Shown: positions 1 through 12,800, numbered from the stretch's first letter. The stretch: 64,000 bases of DNA from Atriophallophorus winterbourni (GCA_013407085.1 JACCGJ010010186.1:40480-104479); one strand, 5' to 3'. Notes: a model not told the origin generated them from the letters alone. Translations and numbers: made by a program.

Positions 1-1438
1 GAGACGACGGTACGAAAAGTCAAAGAGGTTTAGAGTTGCAATCTTCTCCTCGTATGGTCTGTTATATAGCCAGGTCATCAGTTTTGTAGCGAGGTGGTAT
101 ACGCGATGCAACAAGGTCATGTCCTTCTGTAATCATGGGGACCATGCTTGAACAGCATACTCCATTGTTGGTCTGATATACGTGTTAATTATCCGCGGGA
201 GTATCTGCTTTGTGAAACTGCTGAAGATAATTCTGAGCCATGCTAAGCTTTGGCAAGACTTTTTGTATACAACAGAACACTGTCGTGAAGACTTAAAATT
301 ACTGCTAATCCACACACCCAGGTCTTTCATTTCCGTAACCCATAAAAGTTGCTGAGATCCCAGAGAGTATGTGAATTCGAATGACGTATCGACGTTTAAC
401 GTTTTACATCTTTGAATGTTGAATTGTAGACAGTTGCGCAAGGACCACGTATAAAGTGCTTCGAGATTTTTTTGAAGAATTTGGCAATCTTCTATGGTGC
501 GTACGCTAGTCCAGACTTTGATGACATCCGCAAATAGAATGATTTTGCTGCGTACAATTTCAGGTTTATCGTTAGCGCACACCAGAGAGAGTATTGGCCC
601 CAAGACTGAGCCCTGAGGTACGCCACTTGTAACTTCTACTGGGCTGGATAGTGCCCCATCAACTCTAACCTTGATAACCCTACCGGCCATGTAATCCCGT
701 ATCCAGCCAATAATCTGCCGCACACCCCGAGGTGCTCTAATTTCTTTAGCAGTATGCTGTGGTTAACACGGTCAAAAGCTTTAGACATATCCAAGTAACA
801 AGCATGCATAGGGTATACATGTTCCACGGCTCGTGTCCTATTATCAACGGTTACGAGAAGATTGGTGAGAGAAGAGTGTCTTGTTCTAAATCCGTGCTGT
901 GCGATGGAAAGAAGCTTATTTTGTTCCAAATGTTTGATACGTTAGTCTGCTACAATTCGTTCGAGAACTTTAGAGACCACTGGCAAGAACGTGACTGGTC
1001 TGTAGTAAGACACATCGGATCGGTTCCCTCCTTTGTATATCGGAGTGATTAATCCACTTTTCTAGTCAGTAGCAACCTCGCTGCAACTCAGTGACATGTT
1101 GAAGAGAACAGAGAGTGGTGAGAATAGAGCACGGGCGCATTGTTTTAGGATGAAGGGTGTTATTTCATCAGCACCCGAGGATTTTTTGTATTTAACCCGA
1201 GTAGCCTTACCAAAACACTCTCGGGTTTTCACAGCGATTTCGTGCATTGTATTCTGCGATCTAAATGCGGGCATATCGTAACAAACGCACTCGTTGGGTT
1301 AGAACAATCTAGAGTCGAATTGAGCGAGATCGTTAGCGGCTTCGAGAGCAGTGGATGTAGTTCCGGTAGTAGTGAGTAAAGCGGAAACGTCTGTCTTTAC
1401 CCTGGCCTTTCTGTTCACGATCAATTGATTAAAATGTT
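1..1438 (-). mobile_element. CR1/Jockey-type retrotransposon, truncated by window edge (family CR1-B)
   Basis: Minus-strand reading gives broken reverse-transcriptase pieces in order: a GADEITPFILKQ-type block (1062-1274), HGFRTRHSSLTNLL and YLDMSKAFDRVNH (636-929), then SGVPQGSVLGP and the active-site box degenerated to FADV (133-723), and the C-terminal RPTMEYAVQAWSP motif near position 150. Reading continues in another frame to the left edge, so the 3' end lies outside the window. Frame changes near 640 and 1050 show it is dead. The same family recurs at 43620-44000 and in diverged form at 55041-56560. The 5' end near 1438 is approximate and lacks the endonuclease, which is usual 5' truncation. 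Confidence 0.85.
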
Positions 1439-1789
1439 AAATCGACCGCAAGATTCTAATTCATCTGGTTTGCAGCCGATTGTAAATCTTGTGTGAGTAA
1501 TTTCCAATTTCGGACGAGTGATTGCATAAGTGAAACGAGCATATGAATGTTTTTTAAATGCAAAGTTGATTACGCGATGGTGTCATTGTTTCGTATCAAC
1601 TCGGGAGTTGCTGATAATGTTAATTAATTAATATAATTAATAGTAATATTTTTAGAATGGAAGGTATATTTTTGCAAACCTCAAGTTGCCTATTCTCAAG
1701 TTATTCGTCTTTCATAATCTTATAAATTTCACGTTGAGAATGGAGATATTCTCCGGTGTTAAAAACGATAACCACTCGAAGCGCCTATG

Positions 1790-1960
1790 GATGACCAAAG
1801 TAATGTGTTGCTCACATCCCCATCCTTTACACTCCACTACCGGTTTCTGACTGTTTGGCGACGTCAGGTGGTTTGGTAAACTGAACTGATTTTGATAATT
1901 GGTCGAAAGATAATGAAATATATTGCTCACAATAAAGTGGTATGGTTGCAAATTTGTGAA
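1790..1960 (-). repeat. Degenerate hammerhead retrozyme repeat, subfamily B
   Basis: On the minus strand the segment reads CCAC-CUGACG...GAAA-CCGGUA-GUGG across 1834-1870, followed by the GGAGTGTAA and GTGAGCAACA blocks shared with copies at 23435, 26815 and 31100. The catalytic CUGAUGA box is mutated (A9 lost), so cleavage is not expected. Stem I (CCAC/GUGG) is still paired. Confidence 0.55.
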
Positions 1961-2376
1961 AGCATTCGTTGATTTACAGATAAATAATTGATTTGATGGA
2001 GCACGAACACGATACCTTGATTAATAATATACTTGCATTAAACTCGCGGACAAAAAGGTAGTATATTTTTAAGGAAGTAGAGCAATTCTAAATCACAATT
2101 CAAAAAATCTATTGACAAAAGCACTAACTTGTAATTTCGTCTATTTTGTAGGGCGAAACAATAATGTGTATAGTGATATTATTGAATGATATGTTGACTT
2201 AACTTTAAATAATCGCGTTACATGATTTCATACACCGTGTATATCATGGCAAGTTACAAAATGAAAATTCAACGTACATAGTTTGTCTTTGTTGTGTTCA
2301 TAATCAATAATACTGTTGCCGCTTAAGGCTTAGTCTAACGAATCTTCTCATAGCGTTAGACGACTGGACAAAGGAG

Positions 2377-2682
2377 TTGGATAGAAGTTCTTGCATACAC
2401 GTCTGTTACCTAGACATTTTGAAAGCTTTTGACCGAGTCAATCATCATTTGCTTCGTCAAAAACTGATGCGTTTGGGAATATGTGATCCACCACTCTCAT
2501 GGTTGTGCGACTATCTGTCAGATCGCTTCGCCCGAGTAAAAGTTAACGAAGCGCTATCCCAAACGTTCAAAACCACCAGTGGAGTACCACAAGGGTCTGT
2601 GCTAGTCCCGCTCCTCTTTCTACTGTACATAAATGATTTACCCCCCCCTCGTATCGTCAAAAATGGTCCTCTTCGCGTATGA
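2377..2682 (+). pseudogene. CR1-C reverse transcriptase, N-terminal fragment
   Basis: Holds the RT A-motif region (LDILKAFDRVNHH; the usual S of SKAFD is L) and the GVPQGSV box, then runs into NDLPPP where the frame breaks in the poly-C run. The catalytic aspartates lie in the next frame downstream. Non-functional. Confidence 0.8.
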
Positions 2683-2734
2683 TATGAAAATTTAAACGCC
2701 AATAAGTTTTGCAGAGGATTTTGAGAAACTGCAA

Positions 2735-3262
2735 ATGGATTTGAACAGCGTGTCGAACTGGGCGGCCATGAATGACATGTCATTCAACATACAGAAATGT
2801 AAGATGTTCCATCTTGGCAAGAATGTTCCTTGGACATATCGATTGGGAACTGAAAACCTAGCATGGAGCTCATTAGAAAAAGATCTTGAAGTGTGGATTA
2901 GCGGGAACCTGAGAAGCACATCGCACTGCCAAAACATATATCGACGGGCAAACAGATTGTTAGGTATCTTTCGAAGAATATTTAGAAGATTCACTCTGGT
3001 AACGTTACCGAGGATAATGAATTTCTGCCTTCGCCTCCCGATGGAGTATGCGGTAGAGGTCTGGACTCCTTGGCTGCGAAAAGACATTGCTCTCTTCGAT
3101 AAAATCTATCATAGAGCAACAAAGTTAGTGATGGGTCTTCGAAATGTTCCGTACACCGGAAGATTGCGACGTCTGGGTCTATGCGACTTTACCCAAAGAA
3201 GGATACGACGCGATATTATTCTGACTCATAGAATTGTGTCTACCGAAGGACATCCACTATAA
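2735..3262 (+). pseudogene. CR1-C reverse transcriptase, thumb/C-terminal fragment
   Basis: Reads VSNWAAMNDMSFNIQKCK, then MEYAVEVWTPWLRKDI and RATKLVMGLRN, typical of the post-catalytic region of CR1/Jockey RTs. It ends at a premature stop at 3260. Homology continues in other frames to about 3480. Confidence 0.8.
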
Positions 3263-3660
3263 CACTTGCTCGATGTGTGTGATGGGAAAGTGACACGCGG
3301 ACATACCTTATCCCTTTACGTTCCAAGTTCCCGTATTGATTAGCGGTGCCATTTTTTCGCCGTACGTGCTATATTTCTTTGGAGTTCCCTACCCCAACAT
3401 GTGGTGGACTCTCCTTGCCTGGCGGCGTTTAAAGTGAAATTGGACTTACATATGCAAAAGAATAACATTCGTGAGCCTTACATTTGATATTTACTATTGC
3501 TTTTATATTATTGTATTTTTCATGTTTTATTCATACCGTAATCCTGTGGTGTTGTAAAGTATTAACTTTTTATCCATAAATCCTTGAATCCTTGAGTTTT
3601 CAGCATCAACACCATATGTATTCTTCCAGGTCACTGTCTCTCCAAACATGTCAGATGGAC

Positions 3661-3712
3661 ATATATTATATATATATATAGAAATATATCTATATATATA
3701 TATATAGTTTGT
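3661..3712. repeat. TA-rich microsatellite
   Basis: Imperfect (TA)n with short GAAATATATC interruptions directly after the CR1-C tail. Low complexity. Confidence 0.9.
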
Positions 3713-4112
3713 AAATCTATCGCTAAACAAATTGATTTTGCATTATATTATAAGATAGTTGATAGAATATTATTACTATAATCCCAAAAAGCATATTCTC
3801 GGGACAAGCAAGGAAACTTTTCAAATAAATTTGTTGCAAACATAAATTGAACGGAAAACATCATTTGTAAAACTGACCTTCACTATCGTCATCCCCATTG
3901 TCTGACGCATGACAACAAAGTGAATTATCATGTTGTTGAGTGGTGCGAGGCAGATGTTCAATTAATTATAGCTATTCCATAAAGTTTTCAGCAAAATAAC
4001 CCACAGCTAAAAAAATTTACAGTCTGTACGCCCGCAATATAGATCGGGAAAAATAAGTGATAAATACGCAGCCATCATGACAAGAAATGAAATGCTAGAA
4101 ATATGAAATATT

Positions 4113-4126
4113 AAATCACACAGTAA
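4113..4126 (+). repeat. Left target-site duplication of RTE copy
   Basis: AAATCACACAGTAA here is repeated exactly at 7245-7258, bracketing the RTE element. Confidence 0.85.
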
Positions 4127-4675
4127 CTCCGCCAGGGACGGCCCCAAGCCCGTCTGAGAAAGGAGGAGAGTTAGGCTTAGGGCTAGCAACCCTATCCCGT
4201 AAAACCTACATTGCTACGGAAACGATGACAAACAGATCCGAAAATTCTTCTTATCAATGGCTACAGGAGTGACGCTAACCTTACAAAAGGTTTCATGACG
4301 GATGGAGATGAAAGCCAAAAGGAAGTTTCCAGCCTGATGGCCGATCTCCTTTTGCCGAAAAGAACAATAAGACTTGGTTGCTGGAACGTTCAAACGCTGT
4401 ATCAAGCTGGCAAGCTGGCTTAAGCCATACATGAGCTCAACAGGTATGATCTGAGTATACATGGAATGTCCGAGGTGAGATGGACCGGCTCTGGACAGCG
4501 AAAGCTTGATAGCGGTGAGACTCTTATTTGGTCAGGAAGGCAAGATAACTTTCATCATGGTGGAGTCGCTCTGCTTGCGAGCAGAAAGACCAGCAGTACG
4601 ATCATGTAATAAAAGAGTGTAAATGAGCGACTTCTATATGCCAGACTAAACTCGAGCTTTTGCAAACTCTCGATT

Positions 4676-5149
4676 GTGGTAGCATACGCTCCAACAGAAG
4701 ATGCAGCCCAAGAGGAGAAAGACAGGTTTTACGAAGCCATGCAATCAGTCTTGAGGGTCATCCCAAAGCACTACCTACTGGTGGTAATGGGAGATTTCAA
4801 CGCTAGAACCGGAACTGTAAATACGGACAGGAATATACCATGCGAGTGCATGGTGTTGGCCAACAGAATGATAATGGAGAGGCTACTTGACTTCTGCGAT
4901 CTTGTCGTTGGAGGCACTCTATCATCCCACAAAAACATCCATAAAATAACCTGGTCTTCTCCGGACGGCAGAACACAAAGTCAAATTGATCACATGATGA
5001 TAAATGGTAAATGGAGGCGCTCGTTACAAGATGTGAGGGTCATGCGTGGTGCCGATATTGGTAGCGACCATTTCCTGGTTGTTGGAAAGATTTGTTTGAA
5101 ACTGAGAATGGCAAATATCGGAATTCAGCCCACGGTTGAATGTGAATAA
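4676..5149 (+). pseudogene. RTE-X apurinic/apyrimidinic endonuclease fragment
   Basis: The exonuclease-endonuclease-phosphatase fold is recognisable from MGDFNARTG (residues ~38-46), SSPDGRTQSQIDHMMING (~100) and the C-terminal GSDHFLVVGK (~130), which carries the catalytic Asp-His pair. The N-terminal part with the catalytic Glu (MSEVRWTGSG) lies upstream in the same general frame but is split by stops. The enzyme nicks target DNA to prime reverse transcription. Confidence 0.85.
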
Positions 5150-5789
5150 GCTGAGCGATGACGCCACTAGGAAAGCTTTCGGCAACATCCTGAGAGAGGA
5201 AATCAGCGCCCGGCCCAAGGATTCATTGACGATTGATGTTTTCAACCACACACTAAAGGGCGTCAGAGAAAAAGTCCTCGGGTACAGACAGAGGGGCAAA
5301 GCCTCGTGGATCTCGTCGAAAACCTGGCAAATCATGAAAGAGATAAAAAAATGTAAAGAAACGAATGCTGAGCGAGAAACCTTCTAATGAAAGGAATGCC
5401 ATCGCTGAAGATTATAGAATGGAAGATAAAAAGGTTAAAAATCAGCGAGGAAGGACAAAAGACGGTATGTGGAAAACTTGACACAACGAGCAGAACAGGC
5501 TTGCTGAATGAATCATCTGAGATTGATCGAAAGCTCTGCAATCGCAGTCAGGCAAGCAATCAACAAGTAAGGACCCAGAGAAAGATGTGGTAACTGATGC
5601 GAAAGAAGAGTTAGCCAGGTGGCGAGAACATTTTGAGCTCATTCTAAACCGCTCACCGCCTCAAACCAACGTCGGTATAACTGACTACTACAGACCTCGA
5701 CGTCAACACAGACCCCATCAGCCTCCAAGAGGTGCATTTTGCTATCTAGAGGTAGAAAAATGGGAAGGCACCAGGTGACGATATAGTGT

Positions 5790-6750
5790 ATGCCGAACTG
5801 CTCAAGGAAGAAACAGAAGAGTCACCAATAGTTTTGTGAGACCTATTCCAGAACATCTGGGATACCGAGCAGATATCGGACGTCTGGCGTTCGGGTACTA
5901 TAATCAAACTTCCCAAGAATGGTGACTTGAGCTACTGCACCAATTGACGAGGTATTACGCTTCTATCAGTCACGAGCTAAGTTTACTGCCGCATCATTCT
6001 CCGACGTGTCACCAATGCAGTTGAATCCATTTTACGACAAGAGCAAGCCGGGTTCAGAAAAGGAAAATCTTGCATTGACCAAATCTTTGTCCTCCGTCAT
6101 ATCCTGGAGCAGACACATGAATGAAATGCAGAGCTATGTGTGGCCTTCATAGACTTCCAGAAGGCCTTCGATAGCGTTCACCGACCAGTGGTTTGAAAAA
6201 TCCTCCGTCAATATGGTATACCATCAGAAATAGTGAATCTCATGAAAGCCCTCTATGAGAAGTTTGAATGCCAAGTCACTCACAATGGAATGCTAACTGA
6301 GAAGTTGAGGTTCGTACGGGAATGATGCAAGGATGTATCCTCTCACCGATACTCTTCTCCCTAACAAAAGACTGGATTATGAGACAGGTTACCGATGGCA
6401 GGGCAGCAGGAATTCCATGGACCCCAGCGAAAACGCTAGAAGACCTGGACTATGCGGATGATGTTGCCCTCTTGACATGCAAGATCAGTGACATCCAGAA
6501 CAAGAGCGATTGACTATCGGCAATTGGCAAGTCGGTGGGTTTAGAAATTGACGCAGGCAAATCGGAGGTAATGCGGAAGAATGTTCCGGAGCAACCACCA
6601 GTGTTCTTGGACGGTCAACCGTTCGGTGAGGTTACAGATACAGTCTACCTTGAGAGCAAACTGACTGTAAATGGTGACTGTGAAGATGAGGTCAGGAGAA
6701 GGATCGGGAAGGCGAACCAAGATTTTTGCGTGATGAATTCCATTTGAAAA
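5790..6750 (+). pseudogene. RTE-X reverse transcriptase, broken
   Basis: RT blocks follow one another in several frames: RGITLLSVTS near 5950, EQAGFRKGKSCIDQIF near 6040, CVAFIDFQKAFDSVHRP near 6140, TGMMQGCILSPILFSL at 6318, and an intact YADD box at about 6450. Stops at 6184 (CCAGTGGTTTGA) and 6513 confirm decay. Frames 6322-6513 and 6535-6747 are the longest open pieces. Confidence 0.85.
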
Positions 6751-6807
6751 TCCTCCGCTCTCAGCATCAACACGAAGATCAGACTCTTCAAGAGCAACGT
6801 TTCGAGT

Positions 6808-7232
6808 GTGTTGCTGTATTCATCGGAATATTGGAAGACGACCGCTGCCACTAAACGCAGAATGAACGTGTTCCAAACTAAGTGCTCGAGAAGGATTCTA
6901 CGGATTTTTTGGCCACACACCATTTCGAATAAAGAGCTCCTGCGAAAAACTGGTGTGGAGGTGGTATCTACCGTAGTCAAAGACGACGGTGGAGATGGTT
7001 CGGTCATGTCTGCAGGATGGATCCCATTTCGCATACGAAGGTAGAAATTCACTGGCTTCCGCAAAGTAAACGTAAAAGGGGACGGCCCAAGGAAATTTGG
7101 CGCAGAACGATGGAACGCGAACTACATGCACAAGTATTCACGGTGCAGACGGAAACGGGAGCAGCGACACACCGGGACCACTGGCGTGGGGTTGTCTTCG
7201 CCTCATGTGCCACCAATCACGGAGAGGACTGA
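6808..7232 (+). pseudogene. RTE-X C-terminal domain fragment
   Basis: Contains the usual post-RT region: RRMNVFQTKCSRRILRI, then HVCRMDPISHTKVEIHWLP and GRPKEIWRRTMEREL in a second frame (7017-7232). The same C-terminal block is the only protein-like part retained in the mini-element at 54776-54988. Confidence 0.8.
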
Positions 7233-7244
7233 ACGAACAAACTG

Positions 7245-7258
7245 AAATCACACAGTAA
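7245..7258 (+). repeat. Right target-site duplication of RTE copy
   Basis: Exact 14 bp match to 4113-4126. Confidence 0.85.
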
Positions 7259-9532
7259 ACAGATGATTTCGTAAGCTTTTGTCTCCGAAAAGTTGTCACG
7301 CCCACATAATAACATGAGGAGCTCTGATTGATGTAAATAATGTGGAGCGAACATTTCATATAAACTTAGCGACTTAACAACTTATGAATTTGCATAAATT
7401 TGAATTTTTGTTGAATTTGTATTGTATTTCACGCATCATCATTACCACTTCTACTCTATTTTACGTAGGTTTCAGAATAGTGTTTTTGTTGCATTCCACG
7501 TGGTTTCGTTTAACGTATAGTAAAAATATACATCCAAAATCATATTTTCCTTTCATATTTCTGAAATCAATTTGCCGGGTTTACTTGCTAAATCAGTTTA
7601 ATAAGAAAAATGATACGCTGGTAGCGTGTTGATATTTGAAATGATTCATCCATAAGCACCGTCAAATGTTTCAATTTGATTATTGTAACCAATATTGCAA
7701 GTATTGTGATTATATGCAATGTATTTTGTCGCTCACACTCCAAACAACATAATACGTTGGTCATTTGGAGTGTCTTGAGCGTTTACCCGGGAATCACTTT
7801 ACGATTTCTCAATTAAACATCTCGGTTCTTCGTACGGACTCAACAGAAAATTTTTGTTGATCACATCAATTTTTTACTTTAGATGATAAGATACGGGTGT
7901 TCTTAATTTTGCTCACGTGTCATTATCAACAAAAATATAATCATCTGCGGTTTATTGTTAGTACGTTAACAAAAAAGAATAAGGTCATTTATCTCCTTTT
8001 AATTAGCAGCAATATCTTTTGAGCGTCCACTTTCAAACGGAAGATTCTAAGCAGTATATAGGGAGTCAACCACAGTGGAGTATAAGAGGTAAATAGCGAT
8101 GTTTGTTAAGAAATTAATAAATTAAAACGTTCAATTAACCTGTCTAAAATGTGTAGTATCAATTTAAACAAAATATTTTGATGAAAGAAACAGTTTTAAA
8201 ATGGTTGACAAGCAGATAATATTTATTCGGAAAACAGTTGCCTCAATTAAATGATAAGCGCGAATTGGAAGTTAGATGTTAAAGGCATACAGACTGTATT
8301 TTAATTACTAACCATCTCCAAGCGATTCAGATACTGCATTGGAAAGCGCATTGCGATTCAGGTTTTAAATTTGGTTATGGTTAACAAATTTATACACAAT
8401 AATTCAGGTTCCTTTATAGCCCGTATAGAATATGGTTTGTACAACGAACCGGTCTGTTAAAATATCGAACCATAATGCGATTCTTAATACAAAACTCGAA
8501 AGGAATTAGTGACACGCTCTCGCCACACAAACCGACTTGATTCTTGTTTCTTGAACCATATAACGTTTGCCTACCACGATCAGTTAGGGAAAGTATAATT
8601 TCAATGAGCCATGAATCAAATTTATACTTTTGAGAAATTTGGAAACAGCGGTTCGTTTTAATAAAACTTGGTGTCTGAATCTAAATGTTTTGAAGTGTTT
8701 CGCTTTTTACAGGCCGTCACTTTTAGACACAACTAATGACGTTCAACAGACTGAAACTGGTTGTGGAATGTATACGAAACAAATGTGAGCTACAGCATTC
8801 ATTGTCTGAGAAAAATAATTAGTCAAATATTGATTAATTTATTAGTTAACATTTTTAAATCATAAGTATGGCTAAGATTTCATGTAATTCAGAAATGCTC
8901 TTAAATAATTACGATAATTGATAGATTGCAAAATATATCCGATACAATGAAACCGCTGAACCACTAGCGATCCACTTGTTCATAATCAAATATTACCGGG
9001 TATTAAAACCGACAAAGAATGGTATTTATTCTTTTTTAATGGCGTGGAGTTTTAGACTGCCGATGATATTCCTAATAAACATTGTTTAAAAATGACGAGG
9101 ACCAGAGATGAGATAATAAGATGCGAGGTAGATTTTCTGGCTAGTAATGTTAATGTTATGACGATAATTGTATTAATTAAAAGTGTTCAGTATATGCACA
9201 ATTTGAGTTTGGTAATAATTTTTAATGTAAGAAAAGCTTTATTTTATTTTTGGTATTACTTTGTTATTACCCTTTAGACGCATAGGGTAAGCAATTATCA
9301 CTGGTTATTTCAGCACGGAGCCGTGCAGGTGAGAAAATTTAACTCACCGGAAATGAAGTTAGGCTGTCATAGTAATTTCCTAATGGTTGTTCGTATACTT
9401 TTACAAGTAACTATCGAGAAGGATGTTGTTAGTCCCCTTCGGTCGATGTCAACCAATGATGTACATAATAAGCGTGTGATTGTTTCATGCTTCACAGCTT
9501 TTCGAATGACGAAACAGTCATATTCTAAAAGA
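7259..9532. other. Intergenic AT-rich stretch
   Basis: No coding region I can support. Open frames at 7384-7632 and 9092-9277 have low-complexity AT-driven composition and no recognisable motif. The only structure seen is the decayed retrozyme copy near 8731. Confidence 0.6.
8731..8795 (+). repeat. Degenerate hammerhead retrozyme, subfamily B
   Basis: Plus strand reads CUAAUGA...CUGAAACUGGUUGUGGAAUGU, matching the subfamily B ribozyme with a G-to-A change in the catalytic box. It is followed by the shared ATGTGAGC block. Confidence 0.5.
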
Positions 9533-9856
9533 TCAATCTCTTCCGCAGCAAACGTCTTTGTACCTCAAGTGCGGTCCGCCCAATGGCCGACTTCCTAATT
9601 GCAACTCTCCATAGAGTAGATGTTTCGGAATACGATCATTTAAAATTCTGTAGACATTACTCACTCTGTCCATCCACGATATGTTCAAGATACGACGGAT
9701 GCTTCGTAGATGGAAAATATTCAGCTTCCGTTCGTGTCTTGCGTGGGTGGTCCAGGTTTCATTGCCGTACAGTCGAGCATTTAGTACGCACGCGATGTAT
9801 ACCATCATCTTTGGCGTTACAGTCAGCTTGCGGTTACCCCAAACACGAGAGTTCAA
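9533..9856 (-). pseudogene. RTE-ZF C-terminal fragment
   Basis: Longest open piece of the decayed copy. It matches the region between the RT and the terminal zinc finger of the 14270-18300 element (MNSRVWGNRKLTV start, RSIRRILNISWMDRV in the middle). The zinc finger itself is not found to the left, so the 3' end is missing or lost. Confidence 0.75.
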
Positions 9857-12800
9857 TCGGGACAGAATGACAGCTGCTCTGCCAATCCGCTTATCAATCT
9901 CCGTGTCTAGCGAGTGGTTATCCGCAATGGTTGAACCAAGATATGTGAAATGATGTACTTATTCGAACTAAAATTTTTCAACAGCGATGATGAGAAGTGA
10001 TAAAATCCATTGACCATGGTCTTCGATCCTGCTCATGCTGATTGGTATCCCAAAGTTATTTCCCGCCGAGGAGAAACAGTCCATTAGAGACTGGTTGTGT
10101 TCTTGAGGGTGAGCAATAATGGCTGCATCTTCGGCAAACAGCACGTCATGGATTAGCACATCCCATACCGTGGTTTGTGCTTTCAGCCGGTTCAGTTTGA
10201 ATAGTTTGTCATTACTTTGCTTTCGTATGTAAATACCTTATGTTCTCGTCCTCAAAGCCTGCTACAGAAGCAAAGCAAATAAAATTCTGAGAAGCTTAAG
10301 AACAAAAACATGTGATTGTTTGGTGTCTCAGCGAATTGCAAAGGCTTCTGAACTGCGACCGTTAAAATAGACTGACATCATCATGCCAGAATAGGAGGAA
10401 GTGACTTGTTTGAGCAGACTTGGGGACAGCCTAAAAAATCAGCAATTTGAAAAGACATTCCTCGCTGACGTTTTATAATTAATCCGTTGAATCAATAAAA
10501 ACAACGTATTATAGCATACGCTGTTCCAAATATTTTCCTCGAATTTATCTTCCGGATAAGTTCATGTCAAATATTGATCTTCCCCTGCGGAAGACACATT
10601 GAGATTCGCAGTAAATACTATCATTTAAAACTTGCAGCCGCATCTGTAAAACGTTTGCAGACAATATAACCACACCATTTAGAAAAAAAGATTGCTCTGT
10701 AATTGTTGCAGTCACGATCAATTTTATTCTTAAATAGCGCGACGATCTTCGTGTCTCGCATCTCTTGTGGGACACACTCCTCCTGCCAGCACAGAAGAAG
10801 CAAATGGTGAAGAGGCTGTGATAATACTGTTCTGCAGCAATTGATGAACTGATGTATAATCACGTAGTCACCACGGACCTTCCCGTTCATTAAGTGTTCG
10901 ATTGCCTTTTTGAGCTTATTATGAGTAGGGGAGCATCTGGATGTTAAATGTTTGGTAAGCGCCTAACATTTTCAAATGCACGAAGTAAAACCGTGCTCTC
11001 CTTAAACTAGAGAGAGGAGAAGTACTTTAAACATCTTTCCATCTGCTAACTTTTGTTAACAATCATATTTACAGATACAGACTTAATGGAAGCCGTTTTA
11101 AGTTTGTTTGGATTAACGGCTTTCCCTACCCCATCATACATAGCGTGAAAATGTCCAGTATCCATACGTTTTGGATACTGAGGATAATTTCAGTCCCATA
11201 GTCTTTTGCAATTGGTCTCACAGTCTGTTGAACATTATTTCTAACTGCCATTAGAAGTCATAAGTTTTCATCTGTTGGCATACCTTTGAAATTTAAGAAT
11301 ACTAACCGTTTTATAGCTTCAACAGCATCTTATAAGGTATTGCTCCGAACCAATTGCTCGATCGAGCTTTCTTCGGACCGTAAGTGGAAAGTGTAACTCA
11401 GCATATGCAGCTTCCTAGCGACTCCCAATTTTCTAAAGCTGATTCGGGTGAGATTGTTTTGTTGAACTCTGTGAAGGCTTTTGCAAATCGCACAGTTAAA
11501 CTAGGTTTGCACATACGAGGGACACCTATCCTCGGATTGGCAGACAATTTGGCGAGGTGAAATCTAGCTTGGGGAAACTTCAGTCTTGCACAAACCAGTG
11601 AATGGTTTGAGTCGGGGTCCTCACTTTGATAAAATTGTGTGAGGAGTACGCTTTTCATATTAGCACTTAACGAGAATAATTTCCAGATGATGCTTTGACA
11701 GAGTATCTTTCCAGGATATTTTATGTTGTGGTTTTGTTTGAAAGAAGATGTTATTGATATAATCACTGTGTTCACCGTTCTAAAAGGTTTTTCAATTTTC
11801 ATTTGTTCTACCTACCCGAAAGATTTGGTGACAATTTTGCTAAGACTCGTATTCTGCACTAACTATGACATTGAAATCAATCAATACTACAACACAGTTC
11901 TTAGCGGCACGTTTATCAAGAATGTTGTATGGCTATGATGAAAAGCGTTCGGATACATTTAGTAGGCTCTTTCTCAAGGCATTTTAACTCACAGTCGAGG
12001 TTTATTAGAGCCATGGGCTTCCAAAATTGTGTTAACTCCATCTGTTTGAATACCAGTTACTGGTAACCGTGTCTCATGTTGGACAGCCACGTTGAATTTC
12101 AGTTTTTTTAACTTATTTTTAATCACAGCTAATTTTATTGTGCATCATGAAATCATAGGAGCATGGACCGAACGTTCCCGGTTCCCAAAGCTGTTCTGTG
12201 TTTGTTATTAATTCATTTCGCTAGTGCGATAAAATACAGTCTACTTATCGGTTGATTCGCAATCCCCCTGCACCCAATGAGTTCAACAGACCGTAACGAC
12301 CTTATTGACTGAAGGCTGCTTAGCCTAAGTCAGACGGTAGCCATCCATTGAGACCTGTAATACTCTCCTACCGTCAAGAGCAGTCCCAGACTATGGCATC
12401 TGAGCCAGTCTAGCCATAGCTGTTAACCATTATCTGCTGCTTCTTGTGCTATTATCCGTATAGTCAAAAAGAAATGTCCTCTCCTTTGGTGCGTTGAGAT
12501 GTACGAAATGGCAGTTAAATAAGAGAACTAGCTGTTGCCTTTGCCGCAAGTGCTTCCTCTTCACGACACTACTAGAACCAGAGGAACAGAAAGGCTGATA
12601 ATTTCGGACAACGATGCCGTCACAGAAATTGGGAGTTGGAACAACTTTAGGATGCCATTTACGTTCACGACATTTTCCTTATGGATGAATCCTGAAATCT
12701 TTTCCATAATTAGATGTAGCCACAAGTTTGAGATAAGCGTTTTCCACCATTTAGGTACACCGCCATCATGTACTTACGAGCTCCAACTGCCCGAAGCAAA

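Larger units (their letters stand above)
2328..3600 (+). mobile_element. 5'-truncated CR1 element, family CR1-C
   Basis: Encodes the second half of a CR1 reverse transcriptase: CYLDILKAFDRVNHH and SGVPQGSVLVP in 2377-2682, then, after a frame change in a run of eight C at 2641-2648, MVLFAYDMKI (YADD box mutated to AYDM). The C-terminal domain follows at 2735-3262 (RLPMEYAVEVWTPWL, RRIRRDIILTHRI). The 3' end carries an 8-bp repeat (CCTTGAAT twice, around 3580-3598), the usual CR1 tail. The sister copy at 37051-39367 aligns over the whole length. The 5' junction near 2328 lies inside the RT domain, and I saw no clear target-site duplication. Confidence 0.85.
4127..7244 (+). mobile_element. Full-length but inactivated RTE-type non-LTR retrotransposon (family RTE-X)
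   Basis: About 3.1 kb, flanked by a perfect 14 bp duplication, which matches the size and insertion mode of RTE elements. It starts with a leader around 4127-4280 that is shared with the mini-element at 54636. The coding order is apurinic endonuclease (RLGCWNVQTLYQAGKLA near 4370 in pieces; VAYAPTEDA and VVMGDFNART at 4676-5149), RT (QAGFRKGKSCIDQIF near 6045, DFQKAFDSV near 6155, MQGCILSPILF at 6325, LDYADDVALL at 6445), and a C-terminal basic region (KRKRGRPKEIWRRTMERELH near 7060). Many stops and frameshifts. The last bases are tandem (T)GA-rich units, as in RTE tails. Confidence 0.9.

Noticed and set aside
7384..7632. 82-codon plus-strand frame
   Set aside because: Phe/Ile/Leu-rich from AT bias, no motif, no neighbouring exon signals.
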